From assembly GCA_021325255.1 (NCBI GenBank), contig JAJPHP010000037.1, positions 1 through 64,000 on the forward strand: DNA of 64,000 nucleotides, in the 5' to 3' direction. Every line of letters starts with the position of its first letter. Position 1 is the stretch's first letter. The notes below the pieces were generated by a model, which made no database searches, had not been told where the DNA came from, and was given only the letters and a program-made list of their open reading frames with translations. Origin of the DNA: Nitrososphaerota archaeon (GTDB lineage: Archaea; Thermoproteota; Nitrososphaeria; Nitrososphaerales; CADDZS01). Position numbers and translations under genes: made by a program. Shown piece after piece: positions 25,888 to 34,378 of the stretch.

Positions 25888-28299
25888 ATGCAATCAACCA
25901 TACAGCGAACGACCCAAGCAAACAAATGGATTGGAAGCAGACTGAAGAGAAAGGAAGACCTCCGCCTGATCGCGGGGCGTGGACAATTTGTCGATGACGT
26001 TCGCTCTCCACACGCACTTTCAATGGCCATCCTACGCAGTCCGCACGCTCATGCCAAGATACTAGGAATCGACACTTCGAAGGCTCTCTCACGTTCAGGT
26101 GTTCATGCGGTAATAACTGGCGCTCAGGTTGCTTCGCGGTTCAAGCCGCTACGTCCCCGTGTACCATCGGTGCCTGCGAACGATTTCTCCATTGCGGTCG
26201 ATAAAGTCACCTACGTTGGAGAGCCAGTGGTCCTCGTAGTAGCAAAGGACAAGTACTCTGCGGAGGACGCCCTGGAAGACATCGAAGTCAGCTACGAACT
26301 TCTCAAGCCGTTCTTAGATGTGGAGCGCCACAACGAATCAATGCCGATTCACGAAGGGATGAAAAGCAACGTGGCTTGGCAGGACACATTCAGTTTCGGC
26401 GACGTTTCGGCTCCGCTGGACAAGGGAGACTTTGTTATCAGGGAGAAGTTTCACTTCCATCGCTTTACCTCGGCCCCGCTCGAACCGTTCGCAACGTTCG
26501 CGGACATGGACAAGGCTACGGGTGTCCTGACAATACAATCGCAGAGCCAGGTTCCTGGGAGGGACATCCCTATGATTTCGTATGTCTTAGGAATCCCTTC
26601 GAACATGATTAGGTTCGTGACGAGGGACATCGGAGGTGGATTTGGGATCAAGGTATCAGCCTTCCCTTACATCTTGCTCACTGCAATAGCTTCCATAACG
26701 ACCGGGAGGCCGGTAAAGTGGTTCGAGGACAGAACGGAGCACCTCATGGCAAGCGCGCACGGCAACGAGAGAATTTGGGATGCGAGCGCTACATTCTCGG
26801 AGAACGGGATGCTGAAATCGCTCATCTTCAAAGGTGTGGACGTACAGGGCAGTTATCTAAGATCTCCCGAGCCGATTGGGTGCGTTATCTGGAATCAAGT
26901 TTCGTGCAACGTGTACAAGGTGAAGAATGTCCTGGTGGACATTTCCGCGATACTTACCAATCGTTGCCCCGTGAGTGCGAACCGCGGGTACGGTCGTATG
27001 CAGTACCTATTCGCCGTCGAGCGCCTCATGGACATCGCTGCCAGGAAACTGCATCAATCCTCTATCGAGATAAGGAAGCTGAATTACATCGGACCGGATG
27101 ACTTTCCTTACACGACTCCGAGCGGTTGCGTATACGATAGTGGACAGTACGAAAAGACGCTGAACAAAGCACTCGAAATTTCAGAGCATCAGAAGTGGAG
27201 GGAGATTCAAATAAAGAGCAGGGGAAGCAGGATGATTGGAATTGGAATAGCCCACGTAATAGAGTCGGGCGGCGCAAATTACGCTCAGTTGAGGCTCCTG
27301 AACCCCGAGGCGAAAGTTTCTGGCTGCCCCGAGGGCGCGACCATTAACATAGATCCGTCTGGCAAGATCTTCGTCATGCTTAGCTCCGCGCCCCAAGGGC
27401 AGGGTCATGAAACAGTGACCGCTCAGATAGTGGCAGACGAATTAGGCGTTGAGCCCGCGGATGTCACCGTGCTTCCTGGTTTCGATTCGTTTACCCACCC
27501 GTATTCCGCCCTTTCGGGAACATCCGCGAGTCGATTCGCGGGGGTCGGAACTGGCGCGGTCGTGGTTGCATGCAGGAGGCTAAGGTCAAAGATAGTTGCA
27601 ATAGGGGCTCATTTGATGGGCGCAAAGATGGAAGACTGTCAGTTTTCAAATGGTTCGGTCAGATTGGCAGGTAACCCCGAGAAGTCTTTGTCAATGCGGG
27701 AAATTGCCGCAGTTGCAGGGACGGACCCTTACGCGCTTCCGCAGGGATTCGACCCGGGCTTGTCCATAAGCGCAATGTACGATTTTCCTTACGGTACGTT
27801 ACCCGACAGGAACAAGCGGATGAACAACACCAGCACATATGCGAACAATGTCCACGTCGCCGTGATCGAAATTGACAAGGAGACCGGCAAGGTCAAGCTA
27901 CTCAAGTATGTCGTAGCCGACGATTGTGGAATTGCTCTAAATCCTATGATTGTTGAGGGTCAGGATCACGGAGCCGCGGCCCACGGAATTGCCGCGGCCC
28001 TTTATGAAAATCTAGCCTACGACGGAGACGGGCAGCTGCTCTCATCAACCTTCATGGACTATCTTGCTCCCAGCGCGGTGGAGCTTGTGGACATCCCTGT
28101 CGGACACGTTGTAACACCGTCTCCGTTCACGCTCCTCGGGACAAAGGGAATGGGCGAGGGATGCGGGACTCCGCTCCCGGCAATTGCTAACGCAATCGAT
28201 GACGCAATTCACGACGCGTCTTCTGCACACACGATAACCAGTTCGCACAATACTCCTGAATTCATTTGGAGGATTTTGAATTCGAAACCGTACGGGTAG
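25888..28299 (+). CDS. Molybdenum hydroxylase large subunit (xanthine dehydrogenase/CoxL family), orphan
   Basis: The 803-residue protein spans the whole large subunit: an N-terminal hammerhead domain (IGSRLKRKEDLRLIAGRGQFVDD), the molybdopterin-binding GGGFGIK, and a C-terminal GMGEGCGTPLPAIANAI holding the active-site Glu. The loop that classifies these enzymes reads ANRGYGR, in place of AYRGAGR of CoxL form II or AYXCSFR of true CO dehydrogenase, so CO oxidation is unlikely. Such enzymes hydroxylate aldehydes, purines or N-heterocycles. The [2Fe-2S] small and FAD medium subunits, normally adjacent, are absent here. Redox partners must come from elsewhere, or the enzyme acts differently. 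Confidence 0.88.
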   Translation: MQSTIQRTTQANKWIGSRLKRKEDLRLIAGRGQFVDDVRSPHALSMAILRSPHAHAKILGIDTSKALSRSGVHAVITGAQVASRFKPLRPRVPSVPANDFSIAVDKVTYVGEPVVLVVAKDKYSAEDALEDIEVSYELLKPFLDVERHNESMPIHEGMKSNVAWQDTFSFGDVSAPLDKGDFVIREKFHFHRFTSAPLEPFATFADMDKATGVLTIQSQSQVPGRDIPMISYVLGIPSNMIRFVTRDIGGGFGIKVSAFPYILLTAIASITTGRPVKWFEDRTEHLMASAHGNERIWDASATFSENGMLKSLIFKGVDVQGSYLRSPEPIGCVIWNQVSCNVYKVKNVLVDISAILTNRCPVSANRGYGRMQYLFAVERLMDIAARKLHQSSIEIRKLNYIGPDDFPYTTPSGCVYDSGQYEKTLNKALEISEHQKWREIQIKSRGSRMIGIGIAHVIESGGANYAQLRLLNPEAKVSGCPEGATINIDPSGKIFVMLSSAPQGQGHETVTAQIVADELGVEPADVTVLPGFDSFTHPYSALSGTSASRFAGVGTGAVVVACRRLRSKIVAIGAHLMGAKMEDCQFSNGSVRLAGNPEKSLSMREIAAVAGTDPYALPQGFDPGLSISAMYDFPYGTLPDRNKRMNNTSTYANNVHVAVIEIDKETGKVKLLKYVVADDCGIALNPMIVEGQDHGAAAHGIAAALYENLAYDGDGQLLSSTFMDYLAPSAVELVDIPVGHVVTPSPFTLLGTKGMGEGCGTPLPAIANAIDDAIHDASSAHTITSSHNTPEFIWRILNSKPYG

Positions 28300-28329
28300 A
28301 AGGAAAGAAGAGAGAGAGGAAGAAGGAAC

Positions 28330-29289
28330 TCATTTAGCTACGATCCTGTCGTACACGCACTTTGCCGCGGCGATGTCGAAGAGGGCCATCCCTGTTGTCT
28401 TGAATAGAGTGACGTCTTCCTTGCTCTTTCGACCTTCCACCTTCTTGGACACAATGTCTGCAATTTCAACGATTGAATTAGGGTTTAGTAGCCCTCTTTC
28501 GATCGGTTCCACCACATCGCCCGACATATCCGCAATAAGCTGTTCCTTCGAATCCACTACGAATAAGTCTGCCATAGAAATCGCTTCGTCATCTATCTGC
28601 CGAGATCTGTTTGGGCCACCAGAGATCGATGTTACGTGAACCCCTCTATTCAATTCCTTTCCCAGGACTACTGGTGAAGTAGCTGTAGTAGCTTCTATGA
28701 TTACGTCGGATTCCCGAAGAGCTTCTTCCAACGAGGAAACGGCCAACACATTCGTGCGCGGTCCCAATTCTTGGCTCATTGATTTGCAAAATGAGTCCCT
28801 CCTCTCCATGTTTCTGCTGTAGACCTTCACTAATTCGATGTCTCTGACGGCACAGCAGCTGAGGGCTTGAGTTCGAGCGTGCAATCCCGACCCGAGTAAG
28901 CCAAGATGTGCTGAGCTCGGGTTTGAAAGGTACTTGATTGATATTGCTCCAACCGCGCCGGTTCGGAGCCTGTTGAGATAATGAGAATTGATTAGGCCAG
29001 TTAATCTCCCACTATCCACCTCGTAGAGGCTGATGATTTCAGAAGAAGAGGGCCCTGATCTTTCTCCGATAAACTCAGAGACCCAGAAGCCCTGCTTTGT
29101 TCCCACCACACCCATTTTTTCTATAAGGGCTGACATGACCCTGTAGGTTCCATGCTTTGATTCTAGCTTATTTCTCAGAAGGTTCTTTGCGTTGCCTTTC
29201 GAGTACTCAGACATCGCAAGTTCGATCGAATCAATCAGATCTGGAATAGCGATCTTGCTTCGCACTTCGTCGTCTGAAATTATTCGCAA
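28330..29289 (-). CDS. Ornithine cyclodeaminase/mu-crystallin family protein
   Basis: The 319-residue protein has the family's NAD-binding motif LGLLGSGLHARTQ, the preceding RTGAVGAISIKYL, and a C-terminal DVTLFKTTGMALFDIAAAK. The members deaminate ornithine to proline or reduce imino acids such as those formed from branched or aromatic precursors. The start lies 28 bases after the stop of the UbiD gene on the same strand, so the two probably form an operon. Substrate unknown. Confidence 0.85.
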   Translation of the reverse strand: MRIISDDEVRSKIAIPDLIDSIELAMSEYSKGNAKNLLRNKLESKHGTYRVMSALIEKMGVVGTKQGFWVSEFIGERSGPSSSEIISLYEVDSGRLTGLINSHYLNRLRTGAVGAISIKYLSNPSSAHLGLLGSGLHARTQALSCCAVRDIELVKVYSRNMERRDSFCKSMSQELGPRTNVLAVSSLEEALRESDVIIEATTATSPVVLGKELNRGVHVTSISGGPNRSRQIDDEAISMADLFVVDSKEQLIADMSGDVVEPIERGLLNPNSIVEIADIVSKKVEGRKSKEDVTLFKTTGMALFDIAAAKCVYDRIVAK

Positions 29290-29317
29290 GGCGAAGAAAG
29301 ATTCAGCTCCCAGACGT

Positions 29318-30742
29318 TCAACTGGCTATGTTGGGCCACTTCATAGCCACTCGTTCGTGCAGATCTTTACTGACGATCACTGATTTCGGGAACTCATTTA
29401 TCCATTCGAATGGCCTACAGGCGTCAATGATAGCTCTCGAGCTTGAGTAACTTTTTGCGGGTTTCCGAATCAGTGGGTCTAGAGGATTGCTCGGCGCTCT
29501 ATGGATTATGTCTATGCTCGTCGCGGGATCGCTCCTAGTGGACAGGGCCCATATGACTTCCTGTAGGTCGGTCGGATCGACGTCCTCATCAACAACTATG
29601 ACGTACCGGCCCATGCTCGCGCCTTCTTGGCACTGAGCCGCAACGAACCCCGCTTGTTTGGCTTGACCCAAGTATCTTTGTTTGATAGACACAACAGTCC
29701 AGAATTGGCAGGCGCCTGCCTCGTGCCGCCAAACCTTCACGACGTCAGGGATTCCGGCCTTTCTCAGCCGGTCCTTTATGGCAGCGGACTCTAGGACGGT
29801 GCGCCAGTATGAGTGGTCAAATGGCGGTTTACCTGTCAATGAGCCCAAGATGATTGGATTATTCCTGTGATAGAGAGCCTTAAGCCTGATAGCCGGGCGG
29901 GGTGCCCTGTCGCCTGCATAGTATCCCGTGAACTCCCCGAACGGTCCCTCCTCCAGAAGATCTCCAGGATAAATGAAACCCTCTGCGGCGATCTCACTAG
30001 AGGCTGGGATTGGGAGACCCGTCAATTTCCCTTGAAAGACCTCTATTGGTTTCTCATTGATTGCGCCCGCGTAGTTGTACTCGGACAACTCGTAGGGAAT
30101 GGGAAGGCTCGATGCAAGGTACACCAAAGGCTCGTGCCCGAAACTCAGGGCAACGGGGCAGGGCTTTCCTATCGCATGATACTTTCTTATCTGGATGCTC
30201 GCGTGGTGGATGTCCTCGATCAGAACGCAGAGTGCGTTCTTGCTGCTTATCATGACCCGGTAAGTGCCGAGATTTACAACTCCGATGTCAGGGTCGCGTG
30301 TGATTACGGTCCCACCCGTGCCAATGTATCGGCCCCCGTCCTCTTCGTGCCACTTTGGGGCTGGAAACTTGAATAGATCGATTTTTCCTTCATCGAGAGT
30401 GTTCGCCATTACATCAGCGTCATTCCTGACCCTCGGGGGGAAATTCTTCGCCCTCTCCTCCCAAACGAAGGGCTTGCCTTCTAGCGAGGAAACAAGCTTC
30501 GAGTGGTCGGAAGTTGGCTCGAATCCAAGGACCGCAGAGAGCCTTTTCGGACCGGAGAGCATGCATGTCAGGACCCGATATCCTGAAGGGTAGTCGACTA
30601 TTTCATCAAATAGTAGTGCCGGGCCCCTCTTTTTCGCGTTGAGATCAGTTAGGGCACCAATCTCCAAATTCCAATGAGCCCCTTTTACAACTTGTAGCTC
30701 GCCCATTTCCGTCGCTTGGGTGATGTACTCCCTCAGGTCCAT
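29318..30742 (-). CDS. UbiD-family prenyl-FMN-dependent decarboxylase
   Basis: The 474-residue protein shows the UbiD pattern: an N-terminal LREYI segment, GPALLF-like stretch, a central VNLGTYRV with conserved Arg, EEGPFGEFTGYY, which carries the paired glutamates of the active site, and a C-terminal VDEDVDPTDLQEVIWAL. UbiD enzymes decarboxylate or carboxylate aromatic and unsaturated acids with prenylated FMN. The prenyl transferase UbiX is not in the window. A place in breakdown of an aromatic or heterocyclic acid with the nearby molybdenum hydroxylase is plausible but not shown. Confidence 0.9.
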   Translation of the reverse strand: MDLREYITQATEMGELQVVKGAHWNLEIGALTDLNAKKRGPALLFDEIVDYPSGYRVLTCMLSGPKRLSAVLGFEPTSDHSKLVSSLEGKPFVWEERAKNFPPRVRNDADVMANTLDEGKIDLFKFPAPKWHEEDGGRYIGTGGTVITRDPDIGVVNLGTYRVMISSKNALCVLIEDIHHASIQIRKYHAIGKPCPVALSFGHEPLVYLASSLPIPYELSEYNYAGAINEKPIEVFQGKLTGLPIPASSEIAAEGFIYPGDLLEEGPFGEFTGYYAGDRAPRPAIRLKALYHRNNPIILGSLTGKPPFDHSYWRTVLESAAIKDRLRKAGIPDVVKVWRHEAGACQFWTVVSIKQRYLGQAKQAGFVAAQCQEGASMGRYVIVVDEDVDPTDLQEVIWALSTRSDPATSIDIIHRAPSNPLDPLIRKPAKSYSSSRAIIDACRPFEWINEFPKSVIVSKDLHERVAMKWPNIAS

Positions 30743-30901
30743 CGAAGATCTTTGCTCTCCTTTTCTTGCGTGAATTTTTGAAAGTCTCAGTTTATAAACG
30801 ATTCAAGGCGAATCACGAAATCGTCAGAAAGAAGAGGAAGAAACTTTTGGAGGAATCCTGCTCTAGCTCATAGAAAAAAAGAGTTGCTGAGAATTACTCG
30901 A

Positions 30902-32128
30902 TCAATTTGCGACCGCTACGAGCATATAGTAGTAGTATTCGATGGCTCTGAGGAGCAGCTGTTCGTCCACGCTTCTGGGAATCATATCAGAGCTTCTATG
31001 ATAATAGAGATCATTATGAGTAAATATTGTTGCAACTGGAACGCCCCTTTCATAAAACGCCTGTTGATCGAAACCGCGTGGAGGACTCCATTCTGTGACT
31101 CGAATTCTGTTCTCTCTCTTAAGACCCGCCTTCTTCAAAGCCCTCTTGCAGATTTCGTTCATATTATAGGATTGAGGACCGAGTTCTCCTCCGGATGCGT
31201 TGATTATGAGCTCCTTGGCGCCTCTGAAACATATTGCGTCTATATTAACAAAGGCAGCAATCTTCGGAGTCAATCCAATCTTATCCAAGTGCTGGGCGAA
31301 ACTCCTCGCTCCGATCTTTCCCCACTCTTCTCCGCAGGTCGCCGAGAATATGATCGTTCTGTCTGTGCCTCTTTGTCTGCAATAATTGGCAAATTCCAAT
31401 AAAACGGCGCAGCCCGCCGCGTCATCTACGGCGCCGCAGCTGTCAACTGCTTCGGGAACGCCCTCTGCGCCTTGACTATCGAGATGAGCGTTGACAACAA
31501 TGATCTCTTCAGGCTTCTTTCTTCCCTGAATTATGCCCTCGACTCGTAGCGTCTCTGTTTGTGGTTCGAATTGGGCCTCACATGTATACCTTAACCTGAC
31601 GTTCGTCTTGCTATGCGATTCCATTGCCCTAAGCATTGCGAGATTGTCCGAAGAACCTATTATGGCCGAAGGTTCCAAATTGCCTGCTACAATGTGGGGC
31701 TGCACAATTGCGAGCCCTTCGTCTCTGCCGAAAATGTTGCCGACGCACTTTCCGCCTTCGCTCCTGATCGAGAACCTAGTACAAGGGAAGCTACCCATTA
31801 GATTCACGGTTCCCTCATACGCGAGCGAGCCCACGATTCCGTCTTGGTCAGTAGAGTCGGAGTAAACTACGGGACCGAATTCGAGGTCTCGTTCCTCGGG
31901 GGACCTAATTTGAAGCGATGGCTTACCCTTAATCTTCCACCCCGTTACTTTCACAGCAAACGTATCTGCTTCTATCCCACGATTGCTAAGACGCTTTGCA
32001 ATGTACTCGGCACAACGTCTTTCGTCTCCAAGGCCGGTGTGCCTGTGTTTGAAATCTCGCGCGAGAACTCGAATCGTTTCCAAGGAGGTGTCGCGAGCTT
32101 CGGCAAAATCAAGGGGACTCGAATTCAA
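30902..32128 (-). CDS. M28-family zinc aminopeptidase
   Basis: The 408-residue protein has the M28 metal ligands in order: NAHLDSQ (His and Asp), DDAAGCAVLLE, CGEEWG (general base and ligand Glu pair), a central INIDAICFRG-like Asp segment, and a final His in YYHRSSD. About 170 residues precede the catalytic part, probably including an inserted PA-type domain. No signal peptide is seen, so it is likely cytoplasmic. Members release N-terminal amino acids or cleave N-carbamoyl/N-acyl compounds. Confidence 0.85.
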   Translation of the reverse strand: MNSSPLDFAEARDTSLETIRVLARDFKHRHTGLGDERRCAEYIAKRLSNRGIEADTFAVKVTGWKIKGKPSLQIRSPEERDLEFGPVVYSDSTDQDGIVGSLAYEGTVNLMGSFPCTRFSIRSEGGKCVGNIFGRDEGLAIVQPHIVAGNLEPSAIIGSSDNLAMLRAMESHSKTNVRLRYTCEAQFEPQTETLRVEGIIQGRKKPEEIIVVNAHLDSQGAEGVPEAVDSCGAVDDAAGCAVLLEFANYCRQRGTDRTIIFSATCGEEWGKIGARSFAQHLDKIGLTPKIAAFVNIDAICFRGAKELIINASGGELGPQSYNMNEICKRALKKAGLKRENRIRVTEWSPPRGFDQQAFYERGVPVATIFTHNDLYYHRSSDMIPRSVDEQLLLRAIEYYYYMLVAVAN

Positions 32129-32192
32129 AGATATCGCTACCCATAACTCTTAGCTTTCTACGACTTTCTTCCCTGTCTTTGCAATCATCCGT

Positions 32193-32999
32193 TCACACGA
32201 CGCTGCTCAGAAAGTCTTCCAGAATCCTATTGAATTCGGCGGGGTTCTCCCAGTGGACGAACCTCTCTGATTTCGGCACAAATATTTCCTTGAAATTCGC
32301 CATGTCCTTCAGAAGATCCGGGTTATCTGGATAAGGATCTTTAGCGCCGCAGATCCCAAGCACCGGCACCTTCACCTCACGGAATCGCTTGATAAGGTTC
32401 GGCACTGACGATCCGAACTCGTTCATCTTATCATAAGCCTCGGGAGGCCTGTTTGCGAACATGCGGGCAAATTTCTCCACTATCTTTGGGTCACTCGGAA
32501 AGATTTGGAAGACCTGCTTGCCTTCTCGGATGAGAAATTGGACTAACGCTTCCCTTCCTCCCTCTAAATAGACCTCGGTAATCTTTGGCGTGCGGGTCGG
32601 CCAGAGGTTGATTCCGGAGGGATAGTCCGGTCCCAGTATCTCAAGCCAGGATTCCATTACTAGCGCGCGCACTTGATCGGGATAGTTGATGGCAAAGTTG
32701 GCACCGATTGTGTTCCCGAAGGCGACCCCGATGATGACTGGCCGTTGAATATTTAATGCGTGGAGAAGGAAGGCCAGGTCGCGTGTCTGGTTCTCTAGGG
32801 AATACCCGTAGCTCGTCATCTGAGTCCTGCCGTGACCGCGCCTGTAGTAGGTGAAACATCGATATTTTTTCGAAAATTCTGAAAACTGGTACTCAAAGTA
32901 CTCGATCCCGTGGCTTTCGCCGTGAACGAACACAAGCGGGGGTCCGCTTCCGACGTCTTCATAATAGAACTCACAGTTGTTTACTTTCACGTGGGGCAA
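32193..32999 (-). CDS. Alpha/beta hydrolase-fold protein lacking the nucleophilic serine
   Basis: The 268-residue protein follows the alpha/beta hydrolase layout: oxyanion-type VFVHGES at about 28, a nucleophile elbow reading GVAFGN at about 96 where G-x-S-x-G is expected, Asp in CGAKDPYP, and a C-terminal His in ERFVHWENP. Because Ala stands where Ser should be, ordinary ester or amide hydrolysis is not expected; ligand binding, a lyase-like role or loss of function are possible. The stop-to-start distance to the peptidase gene downstream is 64 bases. Confidence 0.8.
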   Translation of the reverse strand: MPHVKVNNCEFYYEDVGSGPPLVFVHGESHGIEYFEYQFSEFSKKYRCFTYYRRGHGRTQMTSYGYSLENQTRDLAFLLHALNIQRPVIIGVAFGNTIGANFAINYPDQVRALVMESWLEILGPDYPSGINLWPTRTPKITEVYLEGGREALVQFLIREGKQVFQIFPSDPKIVEKFARMFANRPPEAYDKMNEFGSSVPNLIKRFREVKVPVLGICGAKDPYPDNPDLLKDMANFKEIFVPKSERFVHWENPAEFNRILEDFLSSVV

Positions 33000-33036
33000 C
33001 TAATCAAAGTCTGATGCCGAGGGAATGACGCTAAGG

Positions 33037-33046
33037 TATATAAAAA
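33037..33046. promoter_or_regulatory. Strong TATA-like box between divergent units
   Basis: TATATAAAAA lies about 40 bases before the start of the alpha/beta hydrolase gene (minus strand, 32999) and upstream of a solute-binding-protein fragment on the plus strand. In the minus orientation it reads TTTTTATATA, close to the archaeal consensus. It could have served either gene. Confidence 0.45.
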
Positions 33047-33059
33047 GGAGCCAGCTGCT

Positions 33060-33517
33060 CCCTTGTTGGAATTCAGCTCTCGAGCACTGCTCATGCTTCA
33101 GTTCAGGCTTCGGAATCCCTGCGGAAGAGTCAAGCAGTTGCTTCTATGCTGGCCCAAGTTCATGTTCAGGTATCAATCCAAACCTACACTTTCAGCACAG
33201 AAATTGGACTGCTGACCAAGCCAGCAAATCAATCGCAGGCTCAGTTATACCAGTTAAGGTGGTTCCCTTCTAACGGCGATGCATACTGGGTTCTGTGGCC
33301 ACTGTTCAACACCGCAGCTTATCCGCCTGCAGCGTATAACTATGGATTCTTCCACAACACGACAATTGATAACATCGTCAACCAAGGCCTTCAGACAGTA
33401 AATGGCCGTCAAACGTACTTCATTCAGGCCCAGCAAAGAACGAAATTGCAAGAGCAGTGGGTGAGACGCTCCTCAAGAACTGGCTCTTCGCAAATGCCCA
33501 CATTAGAATCGTTGTGA
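33060..33517 (+). pseudogene. C-terminal fragment of a peptide-type solute-binding protein
   Basis: A frame of about 150 codons resembles the end of family 5 solute-binding proteins: AQVHVQVSIQTYTF, LRWFPSNGDAYWVLWPL, then YNYGFFHNTTIDNIVNQGL and a final QAQQRTKLQEQWV. The main body of the protein (several hundred residues) is missing and a nearby TATA box sits directly before the fragment, so this is probably the product of a deletion. It differs in sequence from the intact copy at 0.35 kb. Confidence 0.65.
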
Positions 33518-33576
33518 CGAGATGCGTGGGCCAGTCAGGATTAGACCCGCGCAGGGCCATCAGATCATCAACATTC

Positions 33577-34121
33577 ATTATGGCGTACCCTTTTCCCGCA
33601 TATTTCGGGGAAAAGCAGTAAGACTCCTAATCTCCTCGGTGAGAAAGAAATCGCCCTACTCGGTTGATGCGAAGCTAAAGTCGCTGAACTACATGGACTC
33701 GGTCCTGGCAAAGCTGCAGGCAAACGCAGCTCAGATGGACGATGCAATTCTCCTCGATATGAATGGAAACCTCGCCGAGGCCACGGGGATGAACATATTC
33801 GTTGTAAAGGGGAACAGAGTTTCCGTCCCGACGACCACCGCGTCTCTAGCGGGCATCACGCGCAGGGTAGTACTGGACATCGTCTCAACAGAGCTTGGAT
33901 TTAGTGCACAAGAAACAGACATCACCCCCCATGACCTCTACACAGCAGACGAAGCCTTCCTCACCGGTACCGGCGCAGGCATTGTTCCAATTGAGGAAGT
34001 GGACGGCAGGAGGATTGGTTCAGGATCTCACAAAATAGTTCAGAAAGTCAAAGAAAAATACGAGCAGGATATCCGAGAGCATTCCGTGGAGATAAATGAA
34101 ATGCCATTGAAGTACTTGTAA
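33577..34121 (+). pseudogene. Truncated branched-chain aminotransferase (class IV)
   Basis: From about 33615 the translation matches the class IV aminotransferase C-terminal two thirds: AKLKSLNYMDSVLAKLQA (containing the PLP Lys), EATGMNIFVVKGN, AGITRRVVLDI, and ADEAFLTGTGAGIVPIEEVDGR. The first roughly 100 residues are missing; the end of that part (AYPFPAYFGE) is found in another frame just before, followed by a stop. It is therefore a truncated and frameshifted ilvE-like gene. The next gene is on the same strand but unrelated. Confidence 0.7.
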
Positions 34122-34334
34122 ACCTTCAGATGTAGGAATGTACGCCCACCCCCGGCGCTCAAACGCACTAATTCGACTCAAAGGGTGTTGCGCTCATCAA
34201 CGCCATTGGTATGATTTGATGTACCTGTGTGTCACTAGTGTAATGCGATACTCCTCGTCGATTAAGATTAGCGGTCGGACAAGAGGTTTTTCTGGTTAGA
34301 ATTCGTGGCGGATCGAGAAGGTTGCGCATTGGAG

Positions 34335-34353
34335 CCTAAAAAATCCTTAAAGG
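34335..34353 (+). promoter_or_regulatory. TATA-like region before the first molybdopterin oxidoreductase
   Basis: An AT-rich CCTAAAAAATCCTTAAAGG stretch ends 26 bases ahead of the ATG at 34379. The spacing fits a leaderless archaeal transcript. Identified by eye. Confidence 0.4.
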
Positions 34354-34378
34354 GCAAGCGCGATCTAACGGCCACGCT

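Noticed and set aside
25888..28299. Aerobic CO dehydrogenase large subunit
   Set aside because: The diagnostic AYXCSFR loop is absent and no CoxM or CoxS genes are adjacent.
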